From Trichosphaerium sp. ATCC 40318 (lineage: Eukaryota > Discosea > Flabellinia > Trichosidae), in assembly GCA_038496445.1 (NCBI GenBank), contig JALMLS010000064.1:62001-126000 (forward strand): a stretch of 64,000 nucleotides of DNA. The letters are read 5' to 3'. This document shows positions 33,201 through 45,623 of the stretch, piece by piece (within the stretch, counting starts at the first letter, position 1; each line of letters starts with the position of its first letter). Under the pieces are notes generated by a model. It saw only the letters and a program-made list of their open reading frames with translations. It had not been told where the DNA came from and ran no database searches. A program made the translations under genes and the position numbers.

Positions 33201-35902
33201 TGATTGTTCCAGTTCTGTTTGCATTCTCTCTACATAACTAGAGTTACTATTGTCGGTGTGGGGCCCGTAATTGTAAAAATAGTACCAAACAAATCCTCAT
33301 AATACACAGCCAAACTCTTGTCCATGTCTTCTTCTGCTTCTTTGGTATACAAGTGAGCGTCGGCGCCAGGATCTGCCCAGTATCTACGATTGATCATATC
33401 TTGTAGTTGGACCTCACGCATAAGCTCGTTCGATTGCTCTGTCGCAAATGTAGGTGTTAACTCTCCAGGTCTATCCAATTTTTCGCTAAACTTTTCCATT
33501 TCGCGCTTGCCCAGTTCGTGCGAACGATAGAATCTACACAACATGGTTATTACTGGCACCAGTTAAAAAAAAACATCTGAGTGAATGCTACAGGTCTGTA
33601 TGCATACCTGTTCTCAGGGTTATCCGAAATATGCTCTCTAGTTAACCGTGAGTGTTCAGTCTTTCCACGCAATGGCAATGTGTTCTTAGGGTCAACTACA
33701 CAAACTGGTAAACACAAAAAAAAAAGCTTTTGTTGTTTGTATGCTGTGTGACATAAGGTCCACGAGTTTACGTACTATCAGGTAACGTCTCAGCAAGAGC
33801 CAATCCTGCACCATACGTTAGTGCCAAGTAGATCAAAAAAAAAAAAAAGGTGAATTATTATGTATGTTATTGTACGTCGTTTTACGAGCAAAGCCTTCTT
33901 TTGGACCTCCTCAATTGCTTTCTTGGTAACACCGCCCATGCCAGTCGCTAGATCTTTGACAGCAAGTTCTAAATTGCCTGGATACATCCAATCTCCAAAG
34001 GCCTTAGATTCTATAGGTTGGCCCTCGTCCCAAGGAGGTTGAAATGGAATGTCATCGAAGAGCTCTCGATCGTCAAGTGGACAGTCCATAGCCATCCATG
34101 GATATACCATTTTACGAATAACAGCAGGCAGCTCCTCCGCCTCGTCTTCTGTCAAGTCTAGAAATTTTTCCGTTATGAGCATATCCAAGTTGTCTCTTAT
34201 GGCATCCACTGAAGGTTCGCCAATACTGGCAAGTTCTTTTTGTTGTGCTTCCAAGTCAAAAACATCTTTCTTCTTCTCCAAAAAATCAAACAGCCTGACA
34301 GGCATCTCTGGTTCAAACCGTTCTGATTCACTGACAAGAGGTGATGGTGGAGGTTTCATACGCCATGCACGTAACTCCTCTCGTTTTTCTCTGAAAGATT
34401 GTTCATGTTCTTGTAGAGACTGCAAAGTCGCTGAACAGTTTTGTATCATTACTGTTTTTTTTAGTTCTGTAAGCGTTGTGTCTTGCATTATGCGCTCTCG
34501 CTCCCTCTCTAACTTGTTAATCTGTGTTTCTAGACTAGCTTGGTGAGCTCGTTCCAAAGCCGTTTCTGGACCATCCTCAAACCTAAAAAAAAAACATTTT
34601 TAATTTATCCATCAAATCAAAACGCGTCAACTAAAGGCAAGAAAGCAAAATAAAACGTGTTAAACGAACGTACGGTTCCCAGCCCAACACCGTGTCAACT
34701 TTTTCGCCAACAACAGTGAATGACAGCTTGTCAAAGTTACGCGACTCCATCTGTTTCATGACGAATTGTATGCATTCATATAGTCTATCTATCCTGTTAA
34801 CGGAAGGTATTGCACCTAAAGGGGTTGGTGTGAGAAACAAAAGGCATACAACAAAAATTGAGAATAACCGGAGGTAAATTAATCAATCACTACCTCGTGC
34901 ACGTACCAGCAGAAGAGCCACTTTGAGCAATATCCAGCATTATGTGGAGCGTCAGTGGTCGCCTTGTAGGTGGGAGAGGATTATCAAAGCCGAAATCTCC
35001 CGCGTCAATTTTGTCTACGAGTGCTTGACACCTCATATAATACGCATCTGCAAGCTTAGTCTCGTTGGTGCCAAGTGGTTTGTACACATACTTTGGGTTG
35101 TACATACGGCCTGTGTACAATGGACTGAAGTACGCTAATTCTTGTATAGGTCTTTTTCCCTTGTCTTCAGCTTCGTCCCAGATGACCTGTCGTAAAGCAG
35201 GATCTTCCTCAATCATTGCATCGATCTTTGCTACCCATGGCTCCATTTTTAGTTCCAACTCCTCTCCCCAAGCCACAGATTGGTCGGAATGGTTGTCTTT
35301 AACGTGCTTGGCGGCTTCGGCCATGTATTGATCAAAGACCTTGCCGAAACCAACAAATCTGAATTGTTCCGGTAGACTAAGCTCGAATTTATCTGGATCT
35401 CCAAGCAGCTGCCCTGTTTTGTGTAAATACAACTCCTTCATCAATTCTAGTCTGTATAGGCGGAGTGACTTATAATCCAAGTATGGTGCAACAAGTCGAT
35501 GGTCATGATCACCTTTAAAATGTGGTCTTAGTTGTGTCAAGAACATTTGATTGAACCAACACCCGATGAAACATACCTTTCCAAATGCCCCAAAATGTTG
35601 GCATTTCGGGCTTTGTTGGCGTCGTTTGTATGAATCTCAGTGGAGAGGTCGGTGGCGTGATAAAGAGTCTTACAAAAGGCTCCAATTTGCCAGAAAATGG
35701 ATCTTGCGATTTAGCAAATGCAACATTGACGCTTGGTTCTCTGGCTTTGCCCTACGTTGAACAGTTACTTAGGGTGCCACACCAACTTTTTTATTTGAAA
35801 AATTGTGCCAACACTTACGCCTATTGTTGTGCCTCCTCTAAATGGTTCCATCCCTCTCCGTGAATACGACATTGATTCAAATGAAGGAATGCTATCGAGC
35901 AT
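30287..35902 (-). CDS. Large multi-exon protein with a split vWA-like fold, function unknown
   Basis: About fifteen exons and roughly 1,500 residues. Near the N-terminal third (about 34680-34990) comes LTLHIMLDIAQSGSSAG, then RLYECIQFVMKQMESR and FDKLSFTVVGEKVDTV, resembling the first strands and helix of a vWA domain with a degraded DxSxS. A long coiled-coil/acidic region follows (INKLERERERIMQDTTLTE, then FDLEAQQKELAS). Much later (about 32760-33010) GLAQGLKMVSASFDML and RRVLIISDRVNDEDVDE look like the remaining vWA helix and strand. The C-terminal ~390 residues (last exon, 30287-31456) are helical and end in Arg/Lys-rich RRKVPKKKNVKK, a likely nuclear or nucleic-acid contact tail. 35902 is the most upstream plausible ATG if the gene is separate from the Hsp70-like gene; splicing allows the frame to run on into it. 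Confidence 0.55.
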
Positions 35903-36030
35903 ACTTACATTGCTGGCTGCGGCTGTTGGTAGTGCACGTGCTCGCAGATCATATTCCTTCTTGGTGAGTACCCTGTTTTCGTGTGCCTATAGCATTAATC
36001 ATTAGTTAATGCGGATGCAGTTTTTTTTTT

Positions 36031-37609
36031 TTAATTAACCTGGTGTCCCAAGTCATCCGCTTTTGTAAGAAAACCAGTAGTGTCCCTTTGAGCGTGCAAA
36101 GCAGCTCCCACAGCAACTGTGTGCGATGGGTGACACCGAAGCGAGGCAATAGGCGTTTCGAATATAGATTCTAGTGTATTTGCTGCGCTTGGGTAGTTAA
36201 CAGAATTCCCTAGAAAAAACAAAATACATTCAGTTCTCTGTGGCAAGGACAAAATAGTTTTTGCAACTCAACCACTAATTTTGTTTTCTGTACCTCCTGT
36301 AAGAACTACGCGATTTATATCCTTTGTTGATAGTTCGTTGTCTTTTAAAAACTTATTGACTTGTCCAGTCAGCAACTGCCTTATGTGCGCATCAGACAGA
36401 ACGTGTCGTTCCTCACGCGAAAATTGTTCACCAGCTATCAAGTCAACCTGTTGCTTTTCACTAAGGTCTTCGCTTATCCTATGTAACATGCTGCTATCAA
36501 CTCTTCGCTTGTTTATCTAGACGGCCATGGTTTAGCAAATAATTTGGGGTTTGTGTGTCAAGACGCAGTTTTGGGGTATTGGTTTGTGTACCTTTAAACC
36601 GGGTTTTCCGTCTTTGGCGAGGCCAGGCTTAAGGGATGGCAAGAAATCAGCAAGGTGTTGCTCAACACGACCTAAAAAGTAGGGATCCCTCTGACTTGAC
36701 ATGACATCTATACGGCCTTTGTGACACTTTACAAGTGTCAAAGTCATGCTCACTCCAAAATCTAAAATTGGATTTTTGAGTGTGTGGCTACTAGCTTACA
36801 AAATCGAAAACCAATAGTTTGGTTTGAACATACCAGCAACAAGCACTATACCACGTTCTGGTACTAAATCTGTAGCGGCAAGAGCTGCTATTGGTTCTTC
36901 TACCATGTCGACGACTGATATACCCACCTTAGCAGCTTCTTTGCGCACTCGTTGCCGACTGTTATTGTCATAGTGGCAAGGAATCTTAACAGAACGTCAT
37001 TACATCATTTTGTAAACAAAACATGTAGACAGTGTATAAAACGAGACAGTACCGAAAGAACAGCCTTGATGGGTTTGTCACCATTTTGCTGCTTAATTAC
37101 ATCCGCAATCCGCTTCATGGTAGCGCCAAGTATTGCTTGAGAATCATTGCTTTCCATTGGCGAGGCGACAGTTTGGTCTGCCGGCACGACACCCCAAGAC
37201 CCAATGACACGCGAGTATGACAGCGCCGGCGCATCTTTTAATGCAAATTTAACGTGTGGCCTTCGCCTTGCCTATGCACGTGTTAATGCAAAGCGTGCTT
37301 TTATGTCTAACGCACTAATTGAACCGCGTTTGTGCCATGAGCCACCTCACTTGATTCCAATGGCATAGCAACCAAGCTAGGGAAGGAGTATTGCCCACTC
37401 ACAGGGTTTTTGAGCAATCGCACCTCCTTTTGCTTCAATTCTGCAACTTTACACTTTGTATTACCCACATCGATAGCGTAGATCGTATCCGTAGCGTAAT
37501 TGCGCTAATTGAGAGTGTCAGGTGCAATAGTTCGTGCATTAACACTGCGTACCGCTGGCGTAGCACAACGTGCGCGAGCTAAACGCGTAGCTTTACTTGT
37601 AGCTAACAT
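36031..37609 (-). CDS. Diverged Hsp70-type chaperone with mitochondrial-type presequence
   Basis: ATG at 37609. The N-terminus MLATSKATRLARARCATPA-RNYATD is Arg-rich and acid-poor with an RNYA cleavage-like site, as in mitochondrial presequences. The nucleotide-binding domain follows Hsp70 order: YAIDVGNTKCKVAELK (phosphate 1), FPSLVAMP, then QRVRKEAAKVGISVVDMVEE with PIAALAA, then DFGVSMTLTLVKCH (phosphate 2 region), INRVVLTGGT (adenosine motif) and HPSHTVAVGAALHAQ. Key glycines of phosphate 2 (normally DxGGGT) are lost, so ATP handling may differ. With no further splicing it stops at 36031 right after the NBD (GHQVN). However, a strong branch-like TTAACTAAT and AG at about 35995-36010 suggest continuation into an exon with SMLDSIPSF and GGTTIG, which resemble the start of a substrate-binding domain. 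Confidence 0.7.
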
Positions 37610-37823
37610 TTTTCTATCAGTGTGTTCTCTGCGGTGAGTTCATAGACTTAAAAGAGCTACTCAGAGGCGCGTCTATACCGCTTTTTTTCTTTGCCTAATG
37701 TATCACGGGCTTAGCACTGAACACATCAAAAAAAATTAAGTCACGCATAGAAAAAGTTTAGACGCTTTTTCAAGTGCTTATTCCAGCACCTCTTCGTTTA
37801 AACAAACATAAAAAGCAAAAATA
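37610..37823. promoter_or_regulatory. Divergent promoter region between Hsp70-like and V-ATPase B genes
   Basis: About 215 bases between divergent start codons. No definite element seen. Confidence 0.5.
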
Positions 37824-40029
<2,206 letters not shown>

Positions 40030-40109
40030 CTTTGTATGCATGCCTTGTACTCTTACTCAAAAACCTTTTTTTTACGTATCCTGTAAACGCTTTGTTTTTT
40101 TTCAACAAC

Positions 40110-40115
40110 AATAAA
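40110..40115 (+). terminator. Putative poly(A) signal of the V-ATPase B gene
   Basis: AATAAA about 80 bases after the stop codon. Confidence 0.4.
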
Positions 40116-40232
40116 AGAAAAGCAAACAAAAACTAGTATCAAATTACTTATCTGGCACGCGTTTACATAATCCTCGTCTGTTTATTGAACTGAGGGGGTA
40201 CTATACTACATTTAACAACATTTTTTTCTTTT

Positions 40233-42542
40233 TTACGATTGCGGCCAAATACTCAGCGGTTCTTTCCAACTTATTTTTGCTGTGGCTTTTTTAGCGCCAG
40301 TGTGTAAAGTTAAAGGTTCATCTGGAATTTCCAAATCGCTTTCAAAATTTTCAAAGTCGTCTGTACTTGACGATGCGTCATCGCGAGACAAAACTGAGGA
40401 AGAATCCTAAAATAGGAGTTAGCTGCTTGTTTTTTTCGCAAGTTCGTAAAATTAGTTCTTTTTTTTTTTTTGAATTACCGAACGCACCGAAGAATTGCCG
40501 TCAAATTTAACTAATGCCTCCTCGCTGAAATGTGGTGGGAACTCAATGTCATCCCATTCTTCGACCTCTGCGGCTTGTGGAGGTTCGATAGATTTTGGTT
40601 TGAGAGGTTGTGGTACTCTCAATATGCCATCAAAGTTATCGCCATCAAAAGCGTCATCCCAGTCGTCTAGTTCTTCATCTTGGCTTGTGTTCAATGACGA
40701 AGGTGTATCAACGTTCATAGCATCAGGTGTAATTAAAGTCATATTTTTGTGGCTAGATCCATTCTCTGCCTTGCGTGGAGTCAAGTTTTTAGCTGCATCT
40801 ACATTCAACTCTTCATCAAAATCCCACAAATCTTCAGTAGATACTTCTTTGTATTTATTCAAATCTACGCTCTTCTTTTCTTGAGCCCTATTTTACCACG
40901 TCGTTAGTAAAACAAATAAAAAACCAGGGATAGTTCAACTGAAAATAATAAAAAAAAGGGGAACTACCTAAATCGCTTTTGTTGCGCTTGCGGTCTTGGA
41001 TGAAACTTGGGCCGCATAGGCTCAAGCCCTGCCAGTTGTCGCACTTGTCGTATTGTGTGCATTATACCTGCCCTTCGCACAAATTGATAGTGGGCTTTGC
41101 TGTCCTCGTTCGCTTCTTTCACTAGCCAACCTTTGAGCTCAACGTTGTGGTTGTTGGCACTTTGCATGATCCTCTTTTTGTCTTGTTCTGAGAGAACAAA
41201 CTCAACTGTCAACTTGTGCTCTAAAAAGATGTTTTTGAGTGGTTGAATTTATTAAATAAATCAGCAAGAAAAAATCCGAGTGTGTGAGGACGTACTGCTG
41301 TCATCCTCGTCAACAAAAAAATCAGGAAATACATCACCTTCAGCCCAATTTCCTTCCCACCTAAACAAAAAAATCAATCAGTACTTTTCCTTTTTTTTTT
41401 AATTAAAGGATTCATTGTGCTCCCACTCCAACCAAGTAACGTACTTCATAGTATTCGTATTGAGAACCATGCCGCTTTCCATGCGACCATGCTGCACGTG
41501 AACATCAACATAGTCCCGTATTAAAGGAATATTGGATTTCCTTGGGCTTGGCGAGGTAAATCGGTCTAAATCTTTCGTATTGCCTTCCCATTTCATTGTT
41601 ACATGATTCCACTTCATATTGGTGGTGGAACCCATATGCAAATCTGTAGGATCGATATCATGGGGAGAGATAAAGTTAGGATCGCGTCTAAGTCGCTTAA
41701 GGCCTAAACAAATAATCAATGATTGGATAGTTTGATTGACTGGTTGGTGAAGGTGATCGTAACTATAAAAAGAGAAAAGAAGCAAAAAAACTAAACGCGT
41801 ATAATTAACGCTTATTATTAGGTTTTTTTTTTTTTTCTGCCATCGAGCAAACAACTGCCATTGTTATATGGTGGTATTGGATTTGAGCAAATGAGTGAAA
41901 AAAGTTGTTTTTTGGGTTTTTTTTTTTTTTCCTTTTTGTGGGTCAACAGACTATTAACACGTACCCGGATCGCGTTCGTTTCCATCCCAAGCACCACGCG
42001 CGGAGTCCCATCGCATATTGGAAGGCGCAACTAAAGAATTGTTAGAGCCTCAAGAATTTGTAACGCTTTAACGGTAGCAAAAAAGCAATTGTACCAATCT
42101 CTTCGCTCCCGTACTGCTCCCAGAGGTCCGGGGAAATTGTGACGTAATTTCTCTAGTCCTGTTTTAGTTTTTGCGTTTGGTAGTTCAAAACTCTTTCAAA
42201 TTCTTCTTTACTTACACCTAATTTTGCATCTGGCAATCCTGTGTTGCTGCCTTGGCCGTTTTCCTCTTGTTGATCGAGAAAGTACAGTTCTTTTTTGATT
42301 ATAATCTCTATGTCCTCCAGAATACCGCGCACTTTGGTAATTTTCGTTGTTTGTTTTACCTTTTGGAGTTTTTGTTATTTGTTGGCGTTGTTGTTGGGAG
42401 CCAACGGTACCTCAGTGTCACTACCTGCGCTTCGCGCAGTAGGCGGTCCAGTGTTTTGTTGCTCTTTCCCGTCTGAAAACCATCCACTAACTTTCATGCG
42501 GTTCGCTGATAGCATAGAAGGATCTTGCGAGCCTTCTTGCAT
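40233..42542 (-). CDS. Byr4/Bfa1-like protein (putative Bub2-type GAP scaffold)
   Basis: Byr4/Bfa1 pairs with a Bub2/Cdc16 TBC GAP to hold a Spg1/Tem1-type GTPase off, controlling mitotic exit and cytokinesis at spindle poles. Here ATG at 42542 starts an N-terminus with ISPDLWEQYGSEEI. Then come the family's hallmark short repeats: NMRWDSARGAWDGNERD, NMKWNHVTMKWEGNTKDLDR, and GRMESGMVLNTNTMKYVTW followed by RWEGNW. A conserved C-terminal block, LTVEFVLSEQDKKRIMQSAN, is followed by HYQFVRRAGIMHTIRQVRQL. The rest is acidic and probably disordered (DEELDDWDDAFDGDNFDG, then EVEEWDDIEFPP), ending SWKEPLSIWPQS. Many introns. Assignment rests on the WxGN and MxxxxxxMxW repeats, so it is good but not certain. 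Confidence 0.7.
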
Positions 42543-42896
42543 TGTTAGTTGTTTTCTGTGCTCCTTATCGTTCAGTTCTCGACTACAATTGACTCAATTT
42601 GATAGAAATTACGCGCTGCAGTAATCACGTAATGCATAGAAATCACTCAAATGCACACCACACGTTCTAGTACCAGCGCAGCGCGTATTTCTAACTCCTG
42701 AAAATAAGGGTTTGGTTTTTTCCATTTTTGATAAAGCGGCAATTTCAAACGCGATAGCGTTGTTGTGTGTTCAAACACCATGTTACAATTTTTGCATCAG
42801 AATAGGTTGATTGATCATATGTGTTAAATCTGTAGTGTATTTCTTTTTCTGATTGAAAGTGTTTTAGTTTTCAAGATTGAAACTTGATGGTATTCT
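42543..42896. other. Upstream region of the Byr4-like gene
   Basis: About 350 bases. Presumably the promoter of the Byr4-like gene; AT-rich, with no frame or repeat that I can support. Confidence 0.4.
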
Positions 42897-43619
42897 CAGG
42901 GATGAAACTGGAGTTGGCATTACCTACCAAATGCTGGCATTTGATTGAAATCAAGCATAATGAAGCATAAAGTAGGCAAACACAAGCATCAATTGCTTAT
43001 GAAATGCCATTTTTTGGCATGGCATTAATCAAGCATTTCAAGACATGCTATCTTTGGCATTAATCTTGCATATGTAGGCAATGCCAAAACCTCTTTTGTT
43101 CAAGAAAGAGATGTTTGATTGTTCATGTTTGTATACTTTAAAGGTAGATATATAAAAAAAGTACAATCTCAATACAACAATAACAAAAAAACAATGAATG
43201 AAAATGGGGGTCCACTATTAAACAGCATATAGCAATCTTAGTATTTCAACAATTCTAACGAAACCTACCTCATTTGAACCACAGCACCCAAATACACCTG
43301 TAAACATGGCAAAAGTAAAATACATGTAATACACAGGTGATCAAAATAAAATTATAACAATACTTAGAAACTTTTTTTTTGTATTTGTCAATGTAAATTG
43401 TTGTAACACAAATAAATACAAGTTTGATGCCTTATAAATGTCTATTTTATGCCAGCATTATACTTGAATAATGTTTGATTTATGTCCAGCATTTGGAGGG
43501 TTAAATGCCTTGTTTATGTCTGGAATAGTTGTGTATTGGATTCAGGCATCTAGCAGGCATTTGGTTAAAAAAATGCCAGTTTTTGGTCAAATGCCTGGTT
43601 AATGCCAGTTTTAGCCCTA
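42897..43619 (-). mobile_element. MITE-like DNA transposon, copy 1 (inverted)
   Basis: About 723 bases, starting CAGGGATGAAACTGGAGT and ending in the near-complement (CCAGTTTTAGCCCT). The interior matches copy 2 (46786-47509) on the opposite strand at roughly four-fifths identity, including the shared GTGTATTTGGGTGCTG and TGTTACAACAAT segments. Copies are full of GGCAT/ATGCC sub-terminal motifs. No transposase frame, so it is non-autonomous. CAGGG ends recall hAT-type elements, but no clean 8-base target duplication is visible. Confidence 0.75.
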
Positions 43620-43783
43620 ATATGGGATTTTGTCCCATACTTTTGACTTATATTCCACAACCAAATAGCTACATCAATGAGTTTTTTAATAATAGGTAAG
43701 AGAACTGTTTTCAAAGTGTCACTATTCATGAACATGAATAAGGCTCAAAAAAAAAAATTATTTTCTTTTCCTCTATAAAGTGG

Positions 43784-43975
43784 TGTTTTATGCGTGTCCA
43801 AAACATGCGATATGTGTGGCAAATATGTGTGCCCAAAACATGACCAAAACGTGCAATTTGTGTGGCCAGCATGTGGAAGAGAAATGTGCCTTTTGTGTGA
43901 AAAATAAACATGCCCAAAACGTGTCCAAAATGTGTCTTTTGTGTAGAAAATAAATGTGCCCAAAACGTGTCATTC
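43784..43975. repeat. Degenerate tandem repeat, GTGCCCAAAACGTG-type
   Basis: About four imperfect 45-50-base units containing TGTGCCCAAAACATG/ACGTG, TGTGTGGCAAAT and AAAATAAA. The frames crossing it merely translate the repeat. Confidence 0.65.
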
Positions 43976-44147
43976 ACCTGTCGTCTGATTCCACCACTGA
44001 CACCAAAAGCAACAATTGTGTTTACATCTAGCATTCAAGTATTGAAATCCCATTTGCATATTAGAAATAATACTGGACACACAACAAAGCAAGTACATTG
44101 GTTTGAAATATTTGCATTTTGTCCACTTAAAGTGTACAGCATGAATT

Positions 44148-44215
44148 GCACATTTTGGGCACATTTATTTTCCACACATATGGCATGTTTTAGGCATGTA
44201 TATTTTGGCTGAAAC
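44148..44215. repeat. Inverted partial copy of the 43784-43975 repeat
   Basis: On the minus strand this reads CCTAAAACATGCCATATGTG, then AAATAAATGTGCCCAAAATG, matching the first unit at about 43798. The two arms could be ends of another decayed element of ~430 bases. Confidence 0.55.
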
Positions 44216-44298
44216 AAATAATTGCAAATAACAAAAACAAATGAAATTACTATTAAAGCAATGGCAGAGTTTTGGTTATGATACATTGTTTTATTAAT

Positions 44299-44450
44299 GT
44301 ACAGGTAGAGTACAGATCAACAATACAGAACCCATACAGGTTAAGTACGGGTCAAAAGTACAGGTCACATACAGGTTTTGTACAGGTCAAAAGTACAGGT
44401 TCTGTATGGGTTTAGTATCAGTCAAAATTCCGATTCCAGTACTGTTTCTT
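44299..44450. repeat. TACGGGT/TACAGGT repeat block 1
   Basis: Imperfect repeats of GTACGGGTCAAAAGTACAGG with TACAGGTAGAGTACAG at its start. The same order (TAGAGTACxGxTCAACAATACAGAACCC) recurs in the block at 47518. Confidence 0.7.
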
Positions 44451-44455
44451 AGGTT

Positions 44456-44854
44456 CTAGAACTGCTTCCTTTCCACCTTGGCAGTTTGTCTATCCTTGAC
44501 ATCTCCACCATAGCTGACAATTTTAAAGCTTCTCTTTGGTTTAGGCACCTTAACACAATCACACTGTATTCTGATCTTTGGGAATCTAGTCTTTCTGAAA
44601 TAGGAAACTATTGCCAGGAAATATGCTAATGCAATAGGTAGTATGCTCATCAAACACATTTCACCTTTCTTATCCTCCTGGCCTTTTAACACTCTTAAGC
44701 TAACTACTAACAAAGAAAAAGGAGCTCCATCATGCATTGCATTTGAAAATGTTGCAACTCTCTTTTCAATCCATACTTTATCTGTCATACTCCCAATTTT
44801 ACTACAGTAGTAAAATCGGGAGTACGGATAATGTACGGGTAGAGTACGGGTCAA
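44456..44854 (-). other. Open frame of unknown status between repeat blocks
   Basis: 132 codons. It has a hydrophobic stretch (MSILPIALAYFLAIVSYF) and a basic end (KVPKPKRSFKIVSYGG). Its first ~20 codons lie in the TACGGGT repeat. No family recognised. It may be a scrap of a transposon gene or chance. Confidence 0.2.
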
Positions 44855-45031
44855 AAAGTACGGATTCCGTACGGGTTTTGTACGGGTTGAAAGTACGGGT
44901 TACGTACGGGTTTAATCCGGGTCAAAAGTACAGAACCCGTACGGGTTGAGTACAGGTCAAAAGTACAGGTTCCGTACGGGTTGAGTACGGGTCAAAAGTA
45001 CAGGTTCCATACAGGTTAGGTACGGGTCAAA
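44815..45031. repeat. TACGGGT/TACAGGT repeat block 2
   Basis: The longest block: about a dozen copies of TACGGGTT or TACGGGTCAAAAGTACAGG in direct orientation with block 1, starting with TACGGGTAGAGTACGGGTC. Confidence 0.75.
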
Positions 45032-45115
45032 ATATGTGTCAGCAGTTATAATTGTGTACACAAAATAGTAAAAACGATGGATTGGTTTATTGTTTTCTTA
45101 ACTATTACAAGTACA

Positions 45116-45160
45116 TTTACATTACAACACATTACAATACATTACATTACATTACAACCC
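45116..45160. repeat. ACATT/ATTAC microsatellite
   Basis: Imperfect short-period repeat: ACATTACAACACATTACAAT, then ACATTACATTACATTAC. Confidence 0.8.
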
Positions 45161-45520
45161 CATTACCACTAAAAGACCATGTTTTTGACCTGTTTGAGGA
45201 GATATTTTAGACATCATGCCTTAATTGTACTAAAACCCAACTTAATATCCACAACTTAACAACTATTTCAGAAAAATGCTTGAAACCCATAATCGCCTTT
45301 AAAAAGTGGTTTAATAGAGCTATTAGGCCATAATATCCTTAAACTACTCCAAATACATATTTTCTGTCGTTTTTGCCTAAAAATGGTGAGTTGATCCCCA
45401 AACCACCATGAAACCATGCATTGTACCTAAATATACCTAATGCTACATTTTCTGAGCAGTTCATACAGTCAGACCAAAGTTATTCAATAAAACAACAAAA
45501 TTCAGCAAAAAGCTACATTT

Positions 45521-45557
45521 TGTTTGTTTGTTTGTTTGTTTGTTTATTGTTTATTGT
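45521..45557. repeat. (GTTT)n microsatellite
   Basis: Seven or so TTTG units in a row, followed by TTTATTGTTTATTG. Confidence 0.85.
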
Positions 45558-45623
45558 CTGGCATTGACTTGCAGGGCGCAGAAAAGGCCGCTTAAAGTAG
45601 TCGTCAAACACCCGACACGGCCA

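Noticed and set aside
34049-34546. 165-codon Ser-rich plus-strand frame
   Set aside because: Antisense shadow of the coiled-coil part of the vWA-like gene; composition is explained by the reverse complement of Glu/Arg/Lys codons.
43726-44034. Frames repeating GHVLG-type and TFW-type words
   Set aside because: They are translations of the GTGCCCAAAACGTG tandem repeat in all frames, not a protein gene.
44299-45031. CRISPR array
   Set aside because: Repeats are imperfect, of variable spacing and without unique spacers, and the genome is eukaryotic.
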